The notes under the pieces: generated by a model
The model's input: the letters and a program-made list of their open reading frames with translations, nothing else
What the model was told of the DNA's origin: nothing
Databases searched by the model: none
From: Cytophagales bacterium
Lineage (GTDB): Bacteria > Bacteroidota > Bacteroidia > Cytophagales > Cyclobacteriaceae
Reading direction: 5' to 3'
Length of the DNA stretch: 39,593 nucleotides
NCBI GenBank assembly: GCA_025359125.1
Contig: JANYHI010000080.1
Coordinates: forward strand, 1-39,593
Shown: piece after piece, positions 25,729-34,248 of the stretch
Layout of the letters: every line of letters begins with the position of its first letter
Numbering within the stretch: position 1 is the first letter of the stretch
Program-made: the position numbers and the translations under genes

Positions 25729-26202
25729 ATGAAACGCCCGTGGAATCTTGCAAACATCCCCGTGTATAGTCTGGCCACCTATGCTGGCGGATATTTGAAC
25801 ATGAATATTTGCACGTATGTCTCTGCTGTAAGTATGGATCCCAAACGCTACATGGTAGCGGTTTATCATAATACACAATCACTGTATAACATTCAGCGAA
25901 GTGATACAGCGGTACTACAACTGTTGGGGAAGCAACACTTTGCGCTAGTAAATACGTTGGGGAAGAAAAGTGGAAAATTATATAACAAAGAAAAGTACCT
26001 CACCAAAAAGAAAGAATTAGAAATTTGGGATGACAAGCTTGTTTTATCAAATTGTGCGGCTTGGGTAAAATTAAAAAAGCGTTGGGAGAAAGACGCGGGC
26101 GATCATATCGTCTTTTTATTTGACGTAACTGGATTCAAAACCAATCACGCCCATGTGCTAATGTTGGATGATTTACGAGAAAAGAAACTGGTTCGCATCT
26201 AG
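25729..26202 (+). CDS. Flavin reductase-like (FMN-binding split-barrel) protein
   Basis: 157 residues from the ATG at 25729 (GTG one codon earlier). The fold pattern is that of the flavin reductase-like domain: MNICTYVSAVSMDPKRYMVAVYHNTQSLYNI, with the flavin-contacting T-x-S region, then NCAAWVKLKK and VFLFDVTGF. Such enzymes reduce or bind FMN/FAD. Inference: in a block with four flavin photolyase-family proteins it may supply or keep reduced flavin. It is co-directional with the SDR (6 bases) and DUF2256 genes. Confidence 0.75.
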   Translation: MKRPWNLANIPVYSLATYAGGYLNMNICTYVSAVSMDPKRYMVAVYHNTQSLYNIQRSDTAVLQLLGKQHFALVNTLGKKSGKLYNKEKYLTKKKELEIWDDKLVLSNCAAWVKLKKRWEKDAGDHIVFLFDVTGFKTNHAHVLMLDDLREKKLVRI

Positions 26203-26204
26203 TT

Positions 26205-26282
26205 ATGAAATGCTCACCTGTTAGTAGACCCAGAGCGGCACGACAGTTAAATAAAACAGTTCATGTGAGAATTAAAAAGTAA
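26205..26282 (+). CDS. Possible 25-residue basic microprotein
   Basis: An ATG two bases after the flavin reductase stop opens a 25-codon frame to TAA (26280-26282). The peptide is MKCSPVSRPRAARQLNKTVH followed by VRIKK: eight Arg/Lys and no acidic residue. The frame is tightly placed, filling the 90-base gap to the DUF2256 gene. There is no family I can name and no clear ribosome site, so it may be chance. Confidence 0.25.
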   Translation: MKCSPVSRPRAARQLNKTVHVRIKK

Positions 26283-26292
26283 TCAATAGCAC

Positions 26293-26439
26293 ATGAAAAT
26301 GCAGCAGAAGCAAAACCTACCAAGTAAAACATGTATTGTGTGTGGAAGACCCTTTACGTGGCGCAAAAAGTGGGAAAAAGTATGGGGGGATGTGAAGTAT
26401 TGCAGCGATAAATGCAGAATGAATAAATCTAAAAAATAA
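26293..26439 (+). CDS. DUF2256 small zinc-ribbon protein
   Basis: 48 residues. [17 protein letters not shown] segment and CSDKC-type pair (C14-x2-C17 ... C37-x3-C41) give four cysteines arranged as a small zinc ribbon, with the [18 protein letters not shown] core typical of DUF2256. This family often sits beside photolyase genes in light-regulated clusters. It ends one base before the ATG of the next photolyase-family gene, so translation is probably coupled. Function unknown. Confidence 0.85.
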   Translation: MKMQQKQNLPSKTCIVCGRPFTWRKKWEKVWGDVKYCSDKCRMNKSKK

Positions 26440-26440
26440 T

Positions 26441-27925
26441 ATGAGTGCTGCATCCATTATTTTTTCAAATCAATTGTTTGAAAAAAATCCAATCCTTCAA
26501 AAGAATAGGCTAATCTATATAGTTGAAGAACCTCTCTTTTTCACTCAGTATAAGTTCCATAAACAAAAATTGGTCTTTCATCGCGCCAGTATGAAAGCAT
26601 ATCAGAATTTTTTGAAAGCTAAAGGATATGAAGTAACCTACATTGAGGCTAAAGACAAAAAAGCTGACACCCGAAATCTACTTGTTCACTTAAAAGATAC
26701 AGGTGTTAGTGAATTCCATTATTGCGATACAGTTGACAATTGGTTGGAGAAACGTATCGCACAGCAAGCAGCATCGTGTCAGTTAAAAGTAGTCCGATAT
26801 AACTCTCCATTATTCTTGCTGAATAATGAGCAGGTAGATGGATACTTCTCAGGAAAGAAAAGATTTTACCAAACAGATTTTTATACCCATCAGCGTAAGT
26901 ATTTCAAAATTTTAGTTGATAAAGAGCTACAGCCCAAAGGCGGTAAGTGGACATTCGATACCGAGAACCGATTAAAATATCCAAAAAATAAAAAGCCACC
27001 CACCGTACAATTTCCTGCACAAAACAGCTTTTGGAAAGAGGCCGTTGAATATGTAACCAAAAATTTCGCTGATCACTATGGCGAAATAAATAATTCTTTT
27101 ATCTACCCCACTACCTTTGCGGAAAGCCGTGTGTGGCTCCAGAAGTTTCTGCAAAATCGCTTTGAGGAATTTGGCGCTTATGAAGATGCGTTACTTATCA
27201 ACCACAGTATCTTGCATCACAGTGTATTGACGCCTATGCTGAATGTAGGTTTACTAACTCCTAATGAAATTATACATGAGGCCATTGCTTTCGCGGATAA
27301 AAACAATATCCCTTTAAACTCTTGCGAAGGATTTGTTCGTCAGATTTTGGGCTGGCGCGAATTTATTCGAGGCGTATATCTGCACAAAGGCTCTCAAGAA
27401 CGCATAACTAACTATTGGAAGTTCAAACGAAAAATTCCTGCCTCCTTTTGGAATGGAACTACCGGAATACCTCCCATAGATAGCACCATAAAGAAAGTAG
27501 TAACTACTGGCTATTGTCACCACATTGAGCGACTAATGGTGTTAGGCAATTTTATGCTGCTTTGCGAGTTTGATCCAGATGAAGTTTACCAATGGTTTAT
27601 GGCACTCTTTATTGATTCTTACGATTGGGTGATGGTGCCCAACGTATATGGCATGAGTCAATTTGCAGATGGCGGATTGATGGCCACGAAGCCCTACATC
27701 AGCGGAAGCAATTACTTGATGAAAATGAGCGATTATGAAAAAGGCAGTTGGCAACCGATATGGGATGGGCTATTCTGGCGCTTCATGGATACGCACCGCA
27801 GTTTCTTTTTGAAAAACCCAAGACTAGGAATGTTAGTGAAGACGTTTGATAAAATGCCAATTGAAAAACAGCGAGGGCACTCTGAGCGTGCGGAAGAGTT
27901 TTTAAAACAATTATCGAACAACTAG
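26441..27925 (+). CDS. COG3046 (PhrB-type 6-4 photolyase/cryptochrome) homologue without Fe-S ligands
   Basis: 494 residues, the normal COG3046 length. An N-terminal alpha/beta domain (about 1-130) is followed by the helical FAD domain. Family landmarks remain: EGFVRQILGWREFIRG (296-311), the H360-H361 pair in YCHHIERLMVLGNF, and NVYGMSQFADGG (401-412). The [4Fe-4S] cysteines of the Agrobacterium PhrB type (Cys350, 438, 441, 454) have no counterparts. The first aligns with Ser348. The loop after MSDY (429-432) reads EKGSWQPIWDG and is about ten residues shorter than in PhrB, removing the other three. The active-site His residues stay, so light-driven repair without the cluster is possible. 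Confidence 0.85.
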   Translation: MSAASIIFSNQLFEKNPILQKNRLIYIVEEPLFFTQYKFHKQKLVFHRASMKAYQNFLKAKGYEVTYIEAKDKKADTRNLLVHLKDTGVSEFHYCDTVDNWLEKRIAQQAASCQLKVVRYNSPLFLLNNEQVDGYFSGKKRFYQTDFYTHQRKYFKILVDKELQPKGGKWTFDTENRLKYPKNKKPPTVQFPAQNSFWKEAVEYVTKNFADHYGEINNSFIYPTTFAESRVWLQKFLQNRFEEFGAYEDALLINHSILHHSVLTPMLNVGLLTPNEIIHEAIAFADKNNIPLNSCEGFVRQILGWREFIRGVYLHKGSQERITNYWKFKRKIPASFWNGTTGIPPIDSTIKKVVTTGYCHHIERLMVLGNFMLLCEFDPDEVYQWFMALFIDSYDWVMVPNVYGMSQFADGGLMATKPYISGSNYLMKMSDYEKGSWQPIWDGLFWRFMDTHRSFFLKNPRLGMLVKTFDKMPIEKQRGHSERAEEFLKQLSNN

Positions 27926-29407
27926 GTGAGTAGCCAACATATAAATATTGTTTGGTTCAAAAGAGATTTGCGATTAATTGATCATCTGCCTCTGCTCCGA
28001 GCGCAGGAAAGTGATACTCCCACTCTACTTATTTATTTCTATGAACCTTCAATAATGAGTTTTGCTGATAGTGATGAACGACATTGGAGATTTGTGCAAC
28101 AGTCACTTACTGAGTTGAATAAAACGTTTGCCGAGTGGGGTCATCACATTTATACAATTCATGACGAAGCGTTGGCCGCACTCCGAAAATTGACTGAGTT
28201 ATTTAACGTGACAACTCTCTTCTCTCACGAGGAAATAGGGAATAATCTAACATATGCGCGCGACCAATCGGTAGCTGCCTTTTGTAAGGAAAAAAAAATC
28301 GAATGGAAAGAGTTCCCTACTAATGGAGTTGTTAGGGGACTAGGCAACCGAAAATTATTCAGCCAGAATTGGATGCAAACAATGAGTGCACCACTTTATT
28401 CCGTAGACTTGAAAAATCTAATTAGTATTCAGCTGCCCGCTAATCTGCTTCCATCTTTTACCACTTATTTTCCAGCCAATCCTCGATTTCAACCCGGTGG
28501 CCCTGGGGCTGCTAACAAATATTTGAACAGTTTTCTTTATGAACGCAAAAGCAGCTATAGCAAACACATTTCTAAGCCAGAAGAAAGCCGTAAAAGTTGC
28601 AGTCGCTTGTCACCCTATTTGGCATGGGGCAACCTAAGTATGAAACAAGTGTATCACGCTACGCTGGAAGCTATTGCCAAAACAGGTGATAAAAGAAATC
28701 TTCAGTTTTTTGGTAATCGCCTTCTTTGGCATTGTCACTTCATTCAAAAATTTGAAAGCGAATGCCGTCTAGAATTTGAAAATTTAAACGAGGGATTTAA
28801 CGAAATTAGAAATAAAACCGACAGCAATCTGGTGGCTGCCTGGGAGGCTGGGTGCACCGGGTACCCATTGGTTGATGCTTGCATTGAATGCGTAAAGAAC
28901 ACTGGTTATTTAAATTTTAGGATGCGGAGCTTATTGGTTTCTTTTTTTACTCATCACCTCTGGCAACCGTGGCAAGCTGGTGCTCACTTTTTAGCAAGAC
29001 AATTTTTAGATTATGAACCCGGCATTCACTATCCGCAGTTTCAAATGCAGGCAGGCACTATGGGTATAAACACCATCCGGATTTATAATCCAGTCAAACA
29101 AAGTATCGATCATGATCCGACAGGATTGTTTATTAAAAAATGGATACCAATTTTGCGGCATGTGCCACCTAATCACATTCATCAACCATGGAAGATGACT
29201 GAATTAGAGCAGGAATTGTATCAAGTAAAAATTGGGAGTGACTATCCCCATCCTATTGTGTCCATTTCCGAAACTGCCAAGCATGCCAGAGAAAAACTAT
29301 GGCAGACAAAAAAATCAAGCGTAGTACAAAAAGAAAATAGGCGTATTCTAAAACTTCATACCAACCGAAAGGCAGAAGCGGAGAAAACACTTCAAGTAGA
29401 ATTATGA
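27926..29407 (+). CDS. Cryptochrome/photolyase-family protein with altered flavin pocket
   Basis: 493 residues, GTG start directly after the previous TAG, no in-frame ATG before the antenna domain. N-terminal VWFKRDLRLIDH marks the alpha/beta domain and GCTGYPLVDACI the FAD domain. Aligned to E. coli photolyase, the substrate Glu in ELIWREF is Arg265 (RLLWHCHF). The flavin-N5 Asn378 is His368 and proximal Trp382 is Phe372 (GIHYPQFQMQ). The helix then ends in the conserved RIYNP. These changes suggest a photoreceptor or different photochemistry rather than CPD repair. The next gene overlaps by 4 bases (ATGA). Confidence 0.85.
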   Translation: MSSQHINIVWFKRDLRLIDHLPLLRAQESDTPTLLIYFYEPSIMSFADSDERHWRFVQQSLTELNKTFAEWGHHIYTIHDEALAALRKLTELFNVTTLFSHEEIGNNLTYARDQSVAAFCKEKKIEWKEFPTNGVVRGLGNRKLFSQNWMQTMSAPLYSVDLKNLISIQLPANLLPSFTTYFPANPRFQPGGPGAANKYLNSFLYERKSSYSKHISKPEESRKSCSRLSPYLAWGNLSMKQVYHATLEAIAKTGDKRNLQFFGNRLLWHCHFIQKFESECRLEFENLNEGFNEIRNKTDSNLVAAWEAGCTGYPLVDACIECVKNTGYLNFRMRSLLVSFFTHHLWQPWQAGAHFLARQFLDYEPGIHYPQFQMQAGTMGINTIRIYNPVKQSIDHDPTGLFIKKWIPILRHVPPNHIHQPWKMTELEQELYQVKIGSDYPHPIVSISETAKHAREKLWQTKKSSVVQKENRRILKLHTNRKAEAEKTLQVEL

Positions 29408-29682
29408 AAGAACCTCTACTCGAAACAGACGTTGATCGCATCATTCAAATGGCATGGGAAGATCGCACCACTTTTGAAGCAATTGAATTGCAATTTGGAT
29501 TGAAGCAAGCCGATGTGATTAAATTAATGCGAAAAGAATTGAAGCCCACTAGTTTTAAATTGTGGCGGACTCGCACCAACGGACAACGTACCAAGCACGC
29601 GAATTTGAGAAGTGACGAGATTGATAGATTCAAATGTTCGCGGCAAAAAGCGATATCCAACAATAAAGTAAGTAAGAGATGA
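29404..29682 (+). CDS. DUF2805/TIGR03643-like small protein
   Basis: 92 residues. A helical N-terminal part (VDRIIQMAWEDRTTFEAIE, then FGLKQADVIKLMRKEL) resembles a helix-turn-helix. A conserved FKLWRTRTNGQRTKHANLR segment follows, typical of TIGR03643/DUF2805, then a basic tail. The family is uncharacterised and often found in photolyase clusters. It overlaps the preceding gene and the next one by 4 bases each (ATGA), a strong coupling signal. A nucleic-acid role fits the composition but is not shown. Confidence 0.8.
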   Translation: MKEPLLETDVDRIIQMAWEDRTTFEAIELQFGLKQADVIKLMRKELKPTSFKLWRTRTNGQRTKHANLRSDEIDRFKCSRQKAISNNKVSKR

Positions 29683-30806
29683 TGGATGAATTATTTCCAA
29701 CGGACTACCAATCTATATTGAAAAGAATAGATGAGATAAACCCCGCACAATATGGAAAGTCCAGAAACTTTATTGATGGAGCCGTTACCTATTTATCTCC
29801 TTACATTTCAAGAGGAGTAATCAGCGTAAAGCAAGTTCAAGAATCGGTTCTAAGTAAAGGGTATAATCGAGGCATTGTTGAAAAATTCTTGCAGGAATTG
29901 GCTTGGCGCGAATATTTTCAACGGGTGTGGCAAGCCAAAGGTGATGCCCTATTGCACGATATAAAGCAACCTCAACCCAATGTGTTACATACGGAGATGA
30001 TCGATTCGATTGTACAAGCAAACACGGGAATTAATGCCATCGATGATTTGATAACAAAATTTTATGAAGTGGGCTATATGCACAATCATGTGCGCATGTA
30101 TGTAGCAAGTATAGCTTGTAATATCGGTGGTGCACATTGGTCGTCTCCTTCGCAATGGATGTATTATCATTTGCTAGACGGTGATGTGGCCAGCAACACG
30201 TGCAGTTGGCAGTGGGTGGCTGGAGCCTTCTCTTCAAAAAAATATTATTGCAATCAAGAGAATATCAATAAATACACACACTCCTATCAACCAAGTACAT
30301 TTTTAGATAGACAGCTGGATATTCTCTCCGATATATCGGTTCCAGATCAATTAAGGAAGGTAAGTAAACTCTTTTTAACAACAGATCTACCTACTACCGC
30401 AACTCCCACTATCGATATTACTAAGCCTACGCTGATTTACAACTCCTATAATTTAGATCCGCAATGGCGAAAAGGCGAAGACGTAAATCGGGTATTGCTT
30501 TTAGAGCCTTCGCACTTTCAAAAATTTCCTGTGAGCAAAAAGGTTATGGAATTTATATGGCGTTTATCGAATAATATTGCCGATATCCAAACCATGATTG
30601 GCGAAGTATCAGAACTTAAAAAAATGTATAGAGGCACCGAGTTGGGCGATACAGCGTTGATTTCGAAAGCACATCCCGCCTCTACGCATTACCCCGGTAC
30701 TAAAGACAGCCGCGATTGGATTTACCCAACCGTTACAGGTTACTATCCTTCTTTTTTTTCCTTTTGGAAGAAATGCCAAAGGCAACTTCAATCCACTAAA
30801 GCATGA
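29679..30806 (+). CDS. Photolyase FAD-domain protein with C-terminal alpha/beta domain (permuted order)
   Basis: 375 residues. It begins directly with the helical FAD domain and has no antenna domain in front. Residues 25-205 carry the substrate Glu E73 (QELAWREYF), YMHNHVRM, N173, W177 and W179 (VASNTCSWQW). These active positions are intact. A linker leads to residues 248-375, which look like the alternating strands and helices of a photolyase antenna domain: TLIYNSYNLDP, VNRVLLLEPSHF, SKKVMEFIWRLSNNI, ADIQTMIGE. The order of domains would thus be swapped relative to ordinary photolyases. It overlaps both neighbours by 4 bases. Confidence 0.75.
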   Translation: MMDELFPTDYQSILKRIDEINPAQYGKSRNFIDGAVTYLSPYISRGVISVKQVQESVLSKGYNRGIVEKFLQELAWREYFQRVWQAKGDALLHDIKQPQPNVLHTEMIDSIVQANTGINAIDDLITKFYEVGYMHNHVRMYVASIACNIGGAHWSSPSQWMYYHLLDGDVASNTCSWQWVAGAFSSKKYYCNQENINKYTHSYQPSTFLDRQLDILSDISVPDQLRKVSKLFLTTDLPTTATPTIDITKPTLIYNSYNLDPQWRKGEDVNRVLLLEPSHFQKFPVSKKVMEFIWRLSNNIADIQTMIGEVSELKKMYRGTELGDTALISKAHPASTHYPGTKDSRDWIYPTVTGYYPSFFSFWKKCQRQLQSTKA

Positions 30807-32248
30807 AAATTTTACTCACAGGCTCTACCGGCTACATTGGCCGAAGATTACTCCCCGTGTTGGTCGAAGCTGGTCATCAGGTAGTCTGTTTAGTACGTGA
30901 CCAGCGCAGATTTGATTGGGACGATTTTTCGAAAGATTTTTTAAAACACATTTCCGTAGTAGAAGTTGATTTGAATGATGCTGAATCATTTAAAAAACTT
31001 ACAACTGATATTGATGTAGCCTACTACTTAGTGCATTCTATGAGTTCATCACATGCTAATTTCATTGATACCGAAGCACAGTCAGCTCAAAATTTTATTA
31101 CCTATATTAATCAGACCAGTGGCCGACAAATTATTTATCTAAGTGGTATCGTAAATGATGATGGCTTATCAGAGCATCTTTTATCTAGAAAAAATGTAGA
31201 AGAAATTTTAAAGCAATCAAGCGTGCCCGTAACGGTTTTGCGTGCTGCGATTATTATTGGTTCGGGAAGCGCCTCATTCGAAATTATTCGCGACCTCGTT
31301 GAAAAGCTTCCGATTATGATTGCGCCTAAGTGGTTAAAAACAAAGTGCCAGCCCATCGGCATTCGCAATGTTATACAATATTTAAACGGGGTAATGTTAA
31401 AATCAGAAACCTTTAATCAAACATTTGATATTGGCGGAACAGAAGTGCTTACCTACAAACAAATGCTAATGGGTTTTTCAAAAGTGCGTGGCCTCAAAAG
31501 ATTAATCATTACTGTACCTGTGCTCACTCCAAAACTATCATCGTTGTGGTTATATTTAGTAACATCCACCACTTTTTCACTAGCCCGCACGTTGGTTAAC
31601 AGCATGAAAAACGAAGTGATCTGTAAAGATTTTAGAGTTAGAGAAATTGTGCCCTTGCACTTGCTCAACTACACAGAAACACTTCAATTAGCATTTGATA
31701 AAATCAGTCAAAAAAATGTAATCTCTAGTTGGAAAGATTCCATCTCACTCACAACTATGGAGAAAAATTTTTTAGACTATGTACAGGTTCCAGAGCATGG
31801 TGTGTTTACCGATAAGCGCAAGATCTTTTTTGATAGAAAGAAAAACGAAGTGATTGAAAATATTTGGAGCATTGGTGGGAAACGGGGCTGGTATTTTGGT
31901 AATTGGATGTGGCGCATCCGAGGCATTATGGACAAAATGGTTGGAGGGGTTGGCTTACGAAGAGGAAGAAGAAGCGATACCGACTTAAAGGCGGGTGATG
32001 CACTCGATTTTTGGCGAGTGCTAGAGGCAGATAAAACCAATGGCAGACTATTACTTTATGCTGAAATGAAATTACCTGGCGAAGCGTGGCTAGAATTTAA
32101 GATTAAAGAAGAAAATAATCAGCAGGTTTTATATCAGACCGCAACTTACAGACCGCTGGGGCTATGGGGACGATTGTATTGGTATTCTGTCTTGCCTTTT
32201 CATGGATTGATATTTCCGAAGATGGCAAAGAATATTGTTGAGAGTTAG
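30803..32248 (+). CDS. NAD(P)-binding SDR-like protein with DUF2867 domain
   Basis: 481 residues. The N-terminal Rossmann fold has LTGSTGYIGRRLLPVL (4-19) and a basic DRRF-type region after VCLVRD; the middle part resembles atypical SDRs such as YbjT. The C-terminal third (from about 330, IWSIGGKRGWYFGNWMWRIRG ... DALDFWRVLEADK) is DUF2867-like, similar to a START fold. It may bind a hydrophobic ligand with NADP. The start ATGA overlaps the permuted photolyase gene. Function unknown. Confidence 0.8.
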   Translation: MKILLTGSTGYIGRRLLPVLVEAGHQVVCLVRDQRRFDWDDFSKDFLKHISVVEVDLNDAESFKKLTTDIDVAYYLVHSMSSSHANFIDTEAQSAQNFITYINQTSGRQIIYLSGIVNDDGLSEHLLSRKNVEEILKQSSVPVTVLRAAIIIGSGSASFEIIRDLVEKLPIMIAPKWLKTKCQPIGIRNVIQYLNGVMLKSETFNQTFDIGGTEVLTYKQMLMGFSKVRGLKRLIITVPVLTPKLSSLWLYLVTSTTFSLARTLVNSMKNEVICKDFRVREIVPLHLLNYTETLQLAFDKISQKNVISSWKDSISLTTMEKNFLDYVQVPEHGVFTDKRKIFFDRKKNEVIENIWSIGGKRGWYFGNWMWRIRGIMDKMVGGVGLRRGRRSDTDLKAGDALDFWRVLEADKTNGRLLLYAEMKLPGEAWLEFKIKEENNQQVLYQTATYRPLGLWGRLYWYSVLPFHGLIFPKMAKNIVES

Positions 32249-32281
32249 AAACTATTTATTGCAACCACGGTTTTACAACTG

Positions 32282-33313
32282 ATGAAAAAAGTTATTAATA
32301 ATTATTCATTCTTAGACAAACAAAGAACCGTTGGCGATTTAGATGCAGATAAATTAGTCTCATCTATTTTCAAACAGAATAGACAAGCAGAGCTTTACCA
32401 ATTTTTTGCTTTATCTGAAAAGGAATTTATGCAGGGGAATTCGTTAGCAAACATTTTTCTGCAAATTCAAAAGCAACAGCCAACTTGGTATGATGAAGAT
32501 AGAATAATAAAAGGGCAAACTATTTTTGAAAACTATGCCATGTCTATTATGACTTTGCTGGGTGTTATGTCGCTCCCCTATTGTTATGCAGCCTCGCCAG
32601 GTAACAAGGCATTGTATCTTACCGAAAAGATGCGAAAATCGCCCGGTAAACGGCTGGCAGAAACAGGTGAATTTACTATTAGCGTGCTGCGCAGGGGCAG
32701 CTTACAAAAAAATCAAGCGGGAATTTTTCACATTACTAAAACTCGACTCATCCATTCCATGGCTCGCTACTATCTTCAAAAAGACAGTTGGGATAAATCA
32801 TGGGGAATTCCCATTAATCAAGAAGACATGGCCGGAACTAACATGGCTTTTTCGTATGTAATTCTTACCGGACTTCAGCTTTCGGGCATCATTCTATCGC
32901 AGCAACAAAAAGAAGATTTTCTGTTTGTTTGGAGATACATCGGTTATCATTTAGGAATAGAAGAGTCTCTTTTACCGGAAAATTTTCAAGAAGCAAGAGC
33001 GCTATCCGAAACCATTAAAAAACGAACGCTTCAAAAAACAGAAGAAGGAATTATTTTAACACAAGAGCTGGTCAATTATTATAAAAGTGTTTTACCTAAA
33101 CGGCAAGCAGAATTTGTGGAAAGTCAAATTCGCTACTATTTGGGAAACGAAGTAGCAGAATACATTGGAATGCCAGCCTACAGCCTAAAAGATAGACTAG
33201 TCAATTTCACAAATTCCTTTAAAGAATTAGAAAATATTTTTTCTGTTCCAAAAAATAGTATGAACGAATTGACGCAGAATTACCAGCGCATGAAATCAAA
33301 GAGTGCGTACTAG
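32282..33313 (+). CDS. MpaB-family (DUF2236) oxygenase-like protein
   Basis: 343 residues, mostly helical, with no signal peptide. It resembles the DUF2236/MpaB oxygenase group: a heme or iron-type His in TRLIHSMARYYL, NQEDMAGTNMAFSYV in the middle, and SLPYCYAASPG. It is 33 bases after the previous gene and ends the photoprotection run. In other genera members oxidise prenyl or polyisoprenoid compounds, so a carotenoid or quinone substrate is conceivable but not shown. Confidence 0.7.
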   Translation: MKKVINNYSFLDKQRTVGDLDADKLVSSIFKQNRQAELYQFFALSEKEFMQGNSLANIFLQIQKQQPTWYDEDRIIKGQTIFENYAMSIMTLLGVMSLPYCYAASPGNKALYLTEKMRKSPGKRLAETGEFTISVLRRGSLQKNQAGIFHITKTRLIHSMARYYLQKDSWDKSWGIPINQEDMAGTNMAFSYVILTGLQLSGIILSQQQKEDFLFVWRYIGYHLGIEESLLPENFQEARALSETIKKRTLQKTEEGIILTQELVNYYKSVLPKRQAEFVESQIRYYLGNEVAEYIGMPAYSLKDRLVNFTNSFKELENIFSVPKNSMNELTQNYQRMKSKSAY

Positions 33314-33337
33314 TTTTTAGTTAGCTGTTAACACTAC

Positions 33338-33838
33338 TTAACCATTCCAGTTCAATAGCTTTGCCAACGTAGGTTTTTCTAAAATTTCTTTTAGGAATGT
33401 GGCACATCTTTTCACTTCTTGATAAGGATGAGTTTGATAGAGCGTTTCCTTTAGCGCTTGGGCTTCTTCGCTTGCAACTGTTCTATGTTCATAATCCAAT
33501 TGCTGTATTGTTTGCTTGTACGAAAGATTAAATTTAGGTTTATCCTTACTCACCAACCCCTTATCTACCCAAGTGCGCGTTTTCTTTGGGCAGCGGCACT
33601 CGTTGGCCGGGTTAATTAATCCGCATTTCTTATTAATAAAATTATAAAGCTCATTTCGAGTTCGTGCCAATCGTTGCCTGAAGTTATCGGGTGTTATAGA
33701 AAGTAGCGCTGCCCCAGTTTGATGATCCACCTCAAAAAAGTCTCCCAATATGTAAACCATCCGCTGCTCTCTGGTTAAACACATTAACATTCCGGTGGTG
33801 CATAAAATTTTGGTTTCTTCAATTTCCTGTTCCGACAA
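33338..33838 (-). pseudogene. Truncated sigma-70 family factor (region 4 and C-terminal extension only)
   Basis: 166 residues from a TTG. They start in the linker before region 4: CLTREQRMVYILGDFF, then SITPDNFRQRLARTRNELYNF (region 4 helix-turn-helix), and a Cys-containing tail (CGLINPANECRCPKK). Region 2, the part that opens promoters, is missing. The frame can be read back to 33893 and homologous-looking sequence (SDDAVTDLSEQEIEE) continues before the TTG. It then runs into the upstream gene, whose own frame is intact. A deletion joining two genes is the simplest reading. A functional region-4-only protein cannot be excluded. Confidence 0.65.
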
Positions 33839-33843
33839 ATCGG

Positions 33844-34248
33844 TTACTGCATCATCTGAAATTGTATTGAGTAGTATTTTACCACACCCTCTTTACCGTA
33901 GGTTTTTAAAACCCGCTCAAACCATTTCGGGGTAAACCATGCTCTCACATCTGCTTTACTACGCCAATAATAAATGCCACCAAACAAATTGTAATCTTCA
34001 GTAAAATGATAATTCTTTTGCCGCAAACCGGCAATGGCTTTGTATTCGGGCATCGACTCTTTGAATTTATTAACCGCTAAAAATCGAAATGCATACCAAG
34101 GTTTTTTAACATAGGTAATGGTAACCACAGCAGGTGAATTTACTATCATAGTTTTGTCGTTTATTTTATTAAGAGAAGGCTGACCGTAACTTATTACCGC
34201 GCTTATCGAGAGCAGTAATACACTTATTTTAAATAATGCCTTTTTCAT
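33844..34248 (-). CDS. Secreted monooxygenase-like (YdhR/ABM-fold) small protein
   Basis: 134 residues with a signal peptide (KISVLLLSISAVISYGQ). The mature part has the short beta-alpha-beta pattern of dimeric alpha-beta barrels: AVVTITYVKKPWYAFRF, MPEYKAIAGLRQKNYHFTED, YNLFGGIYYWRSKADVRAWF, VVKYYSIQF. Family members are heme-free monooxygenases or ligand-binding proteins; a secreted version is uncommon. It precedes the sigma remnant on the same strand. Its stop (33844-33846) lies inside the remnant's upstream open frame, which reads back to 33893. The specific function is unknown. Confidence 0.6.
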   Translation of the reverse strand: MKKALFKISVLLLSISAVISYGQPSLNKINDKTMIVNSPAVVTITYVKKPWYAFRFLAVNKFKESMPEYKAIAGLRQKNYHFTEDYNLFGGIYYWRSKADVRAWFTPKWFERVLKTYGKEGVVKYYSIQFQMMQ

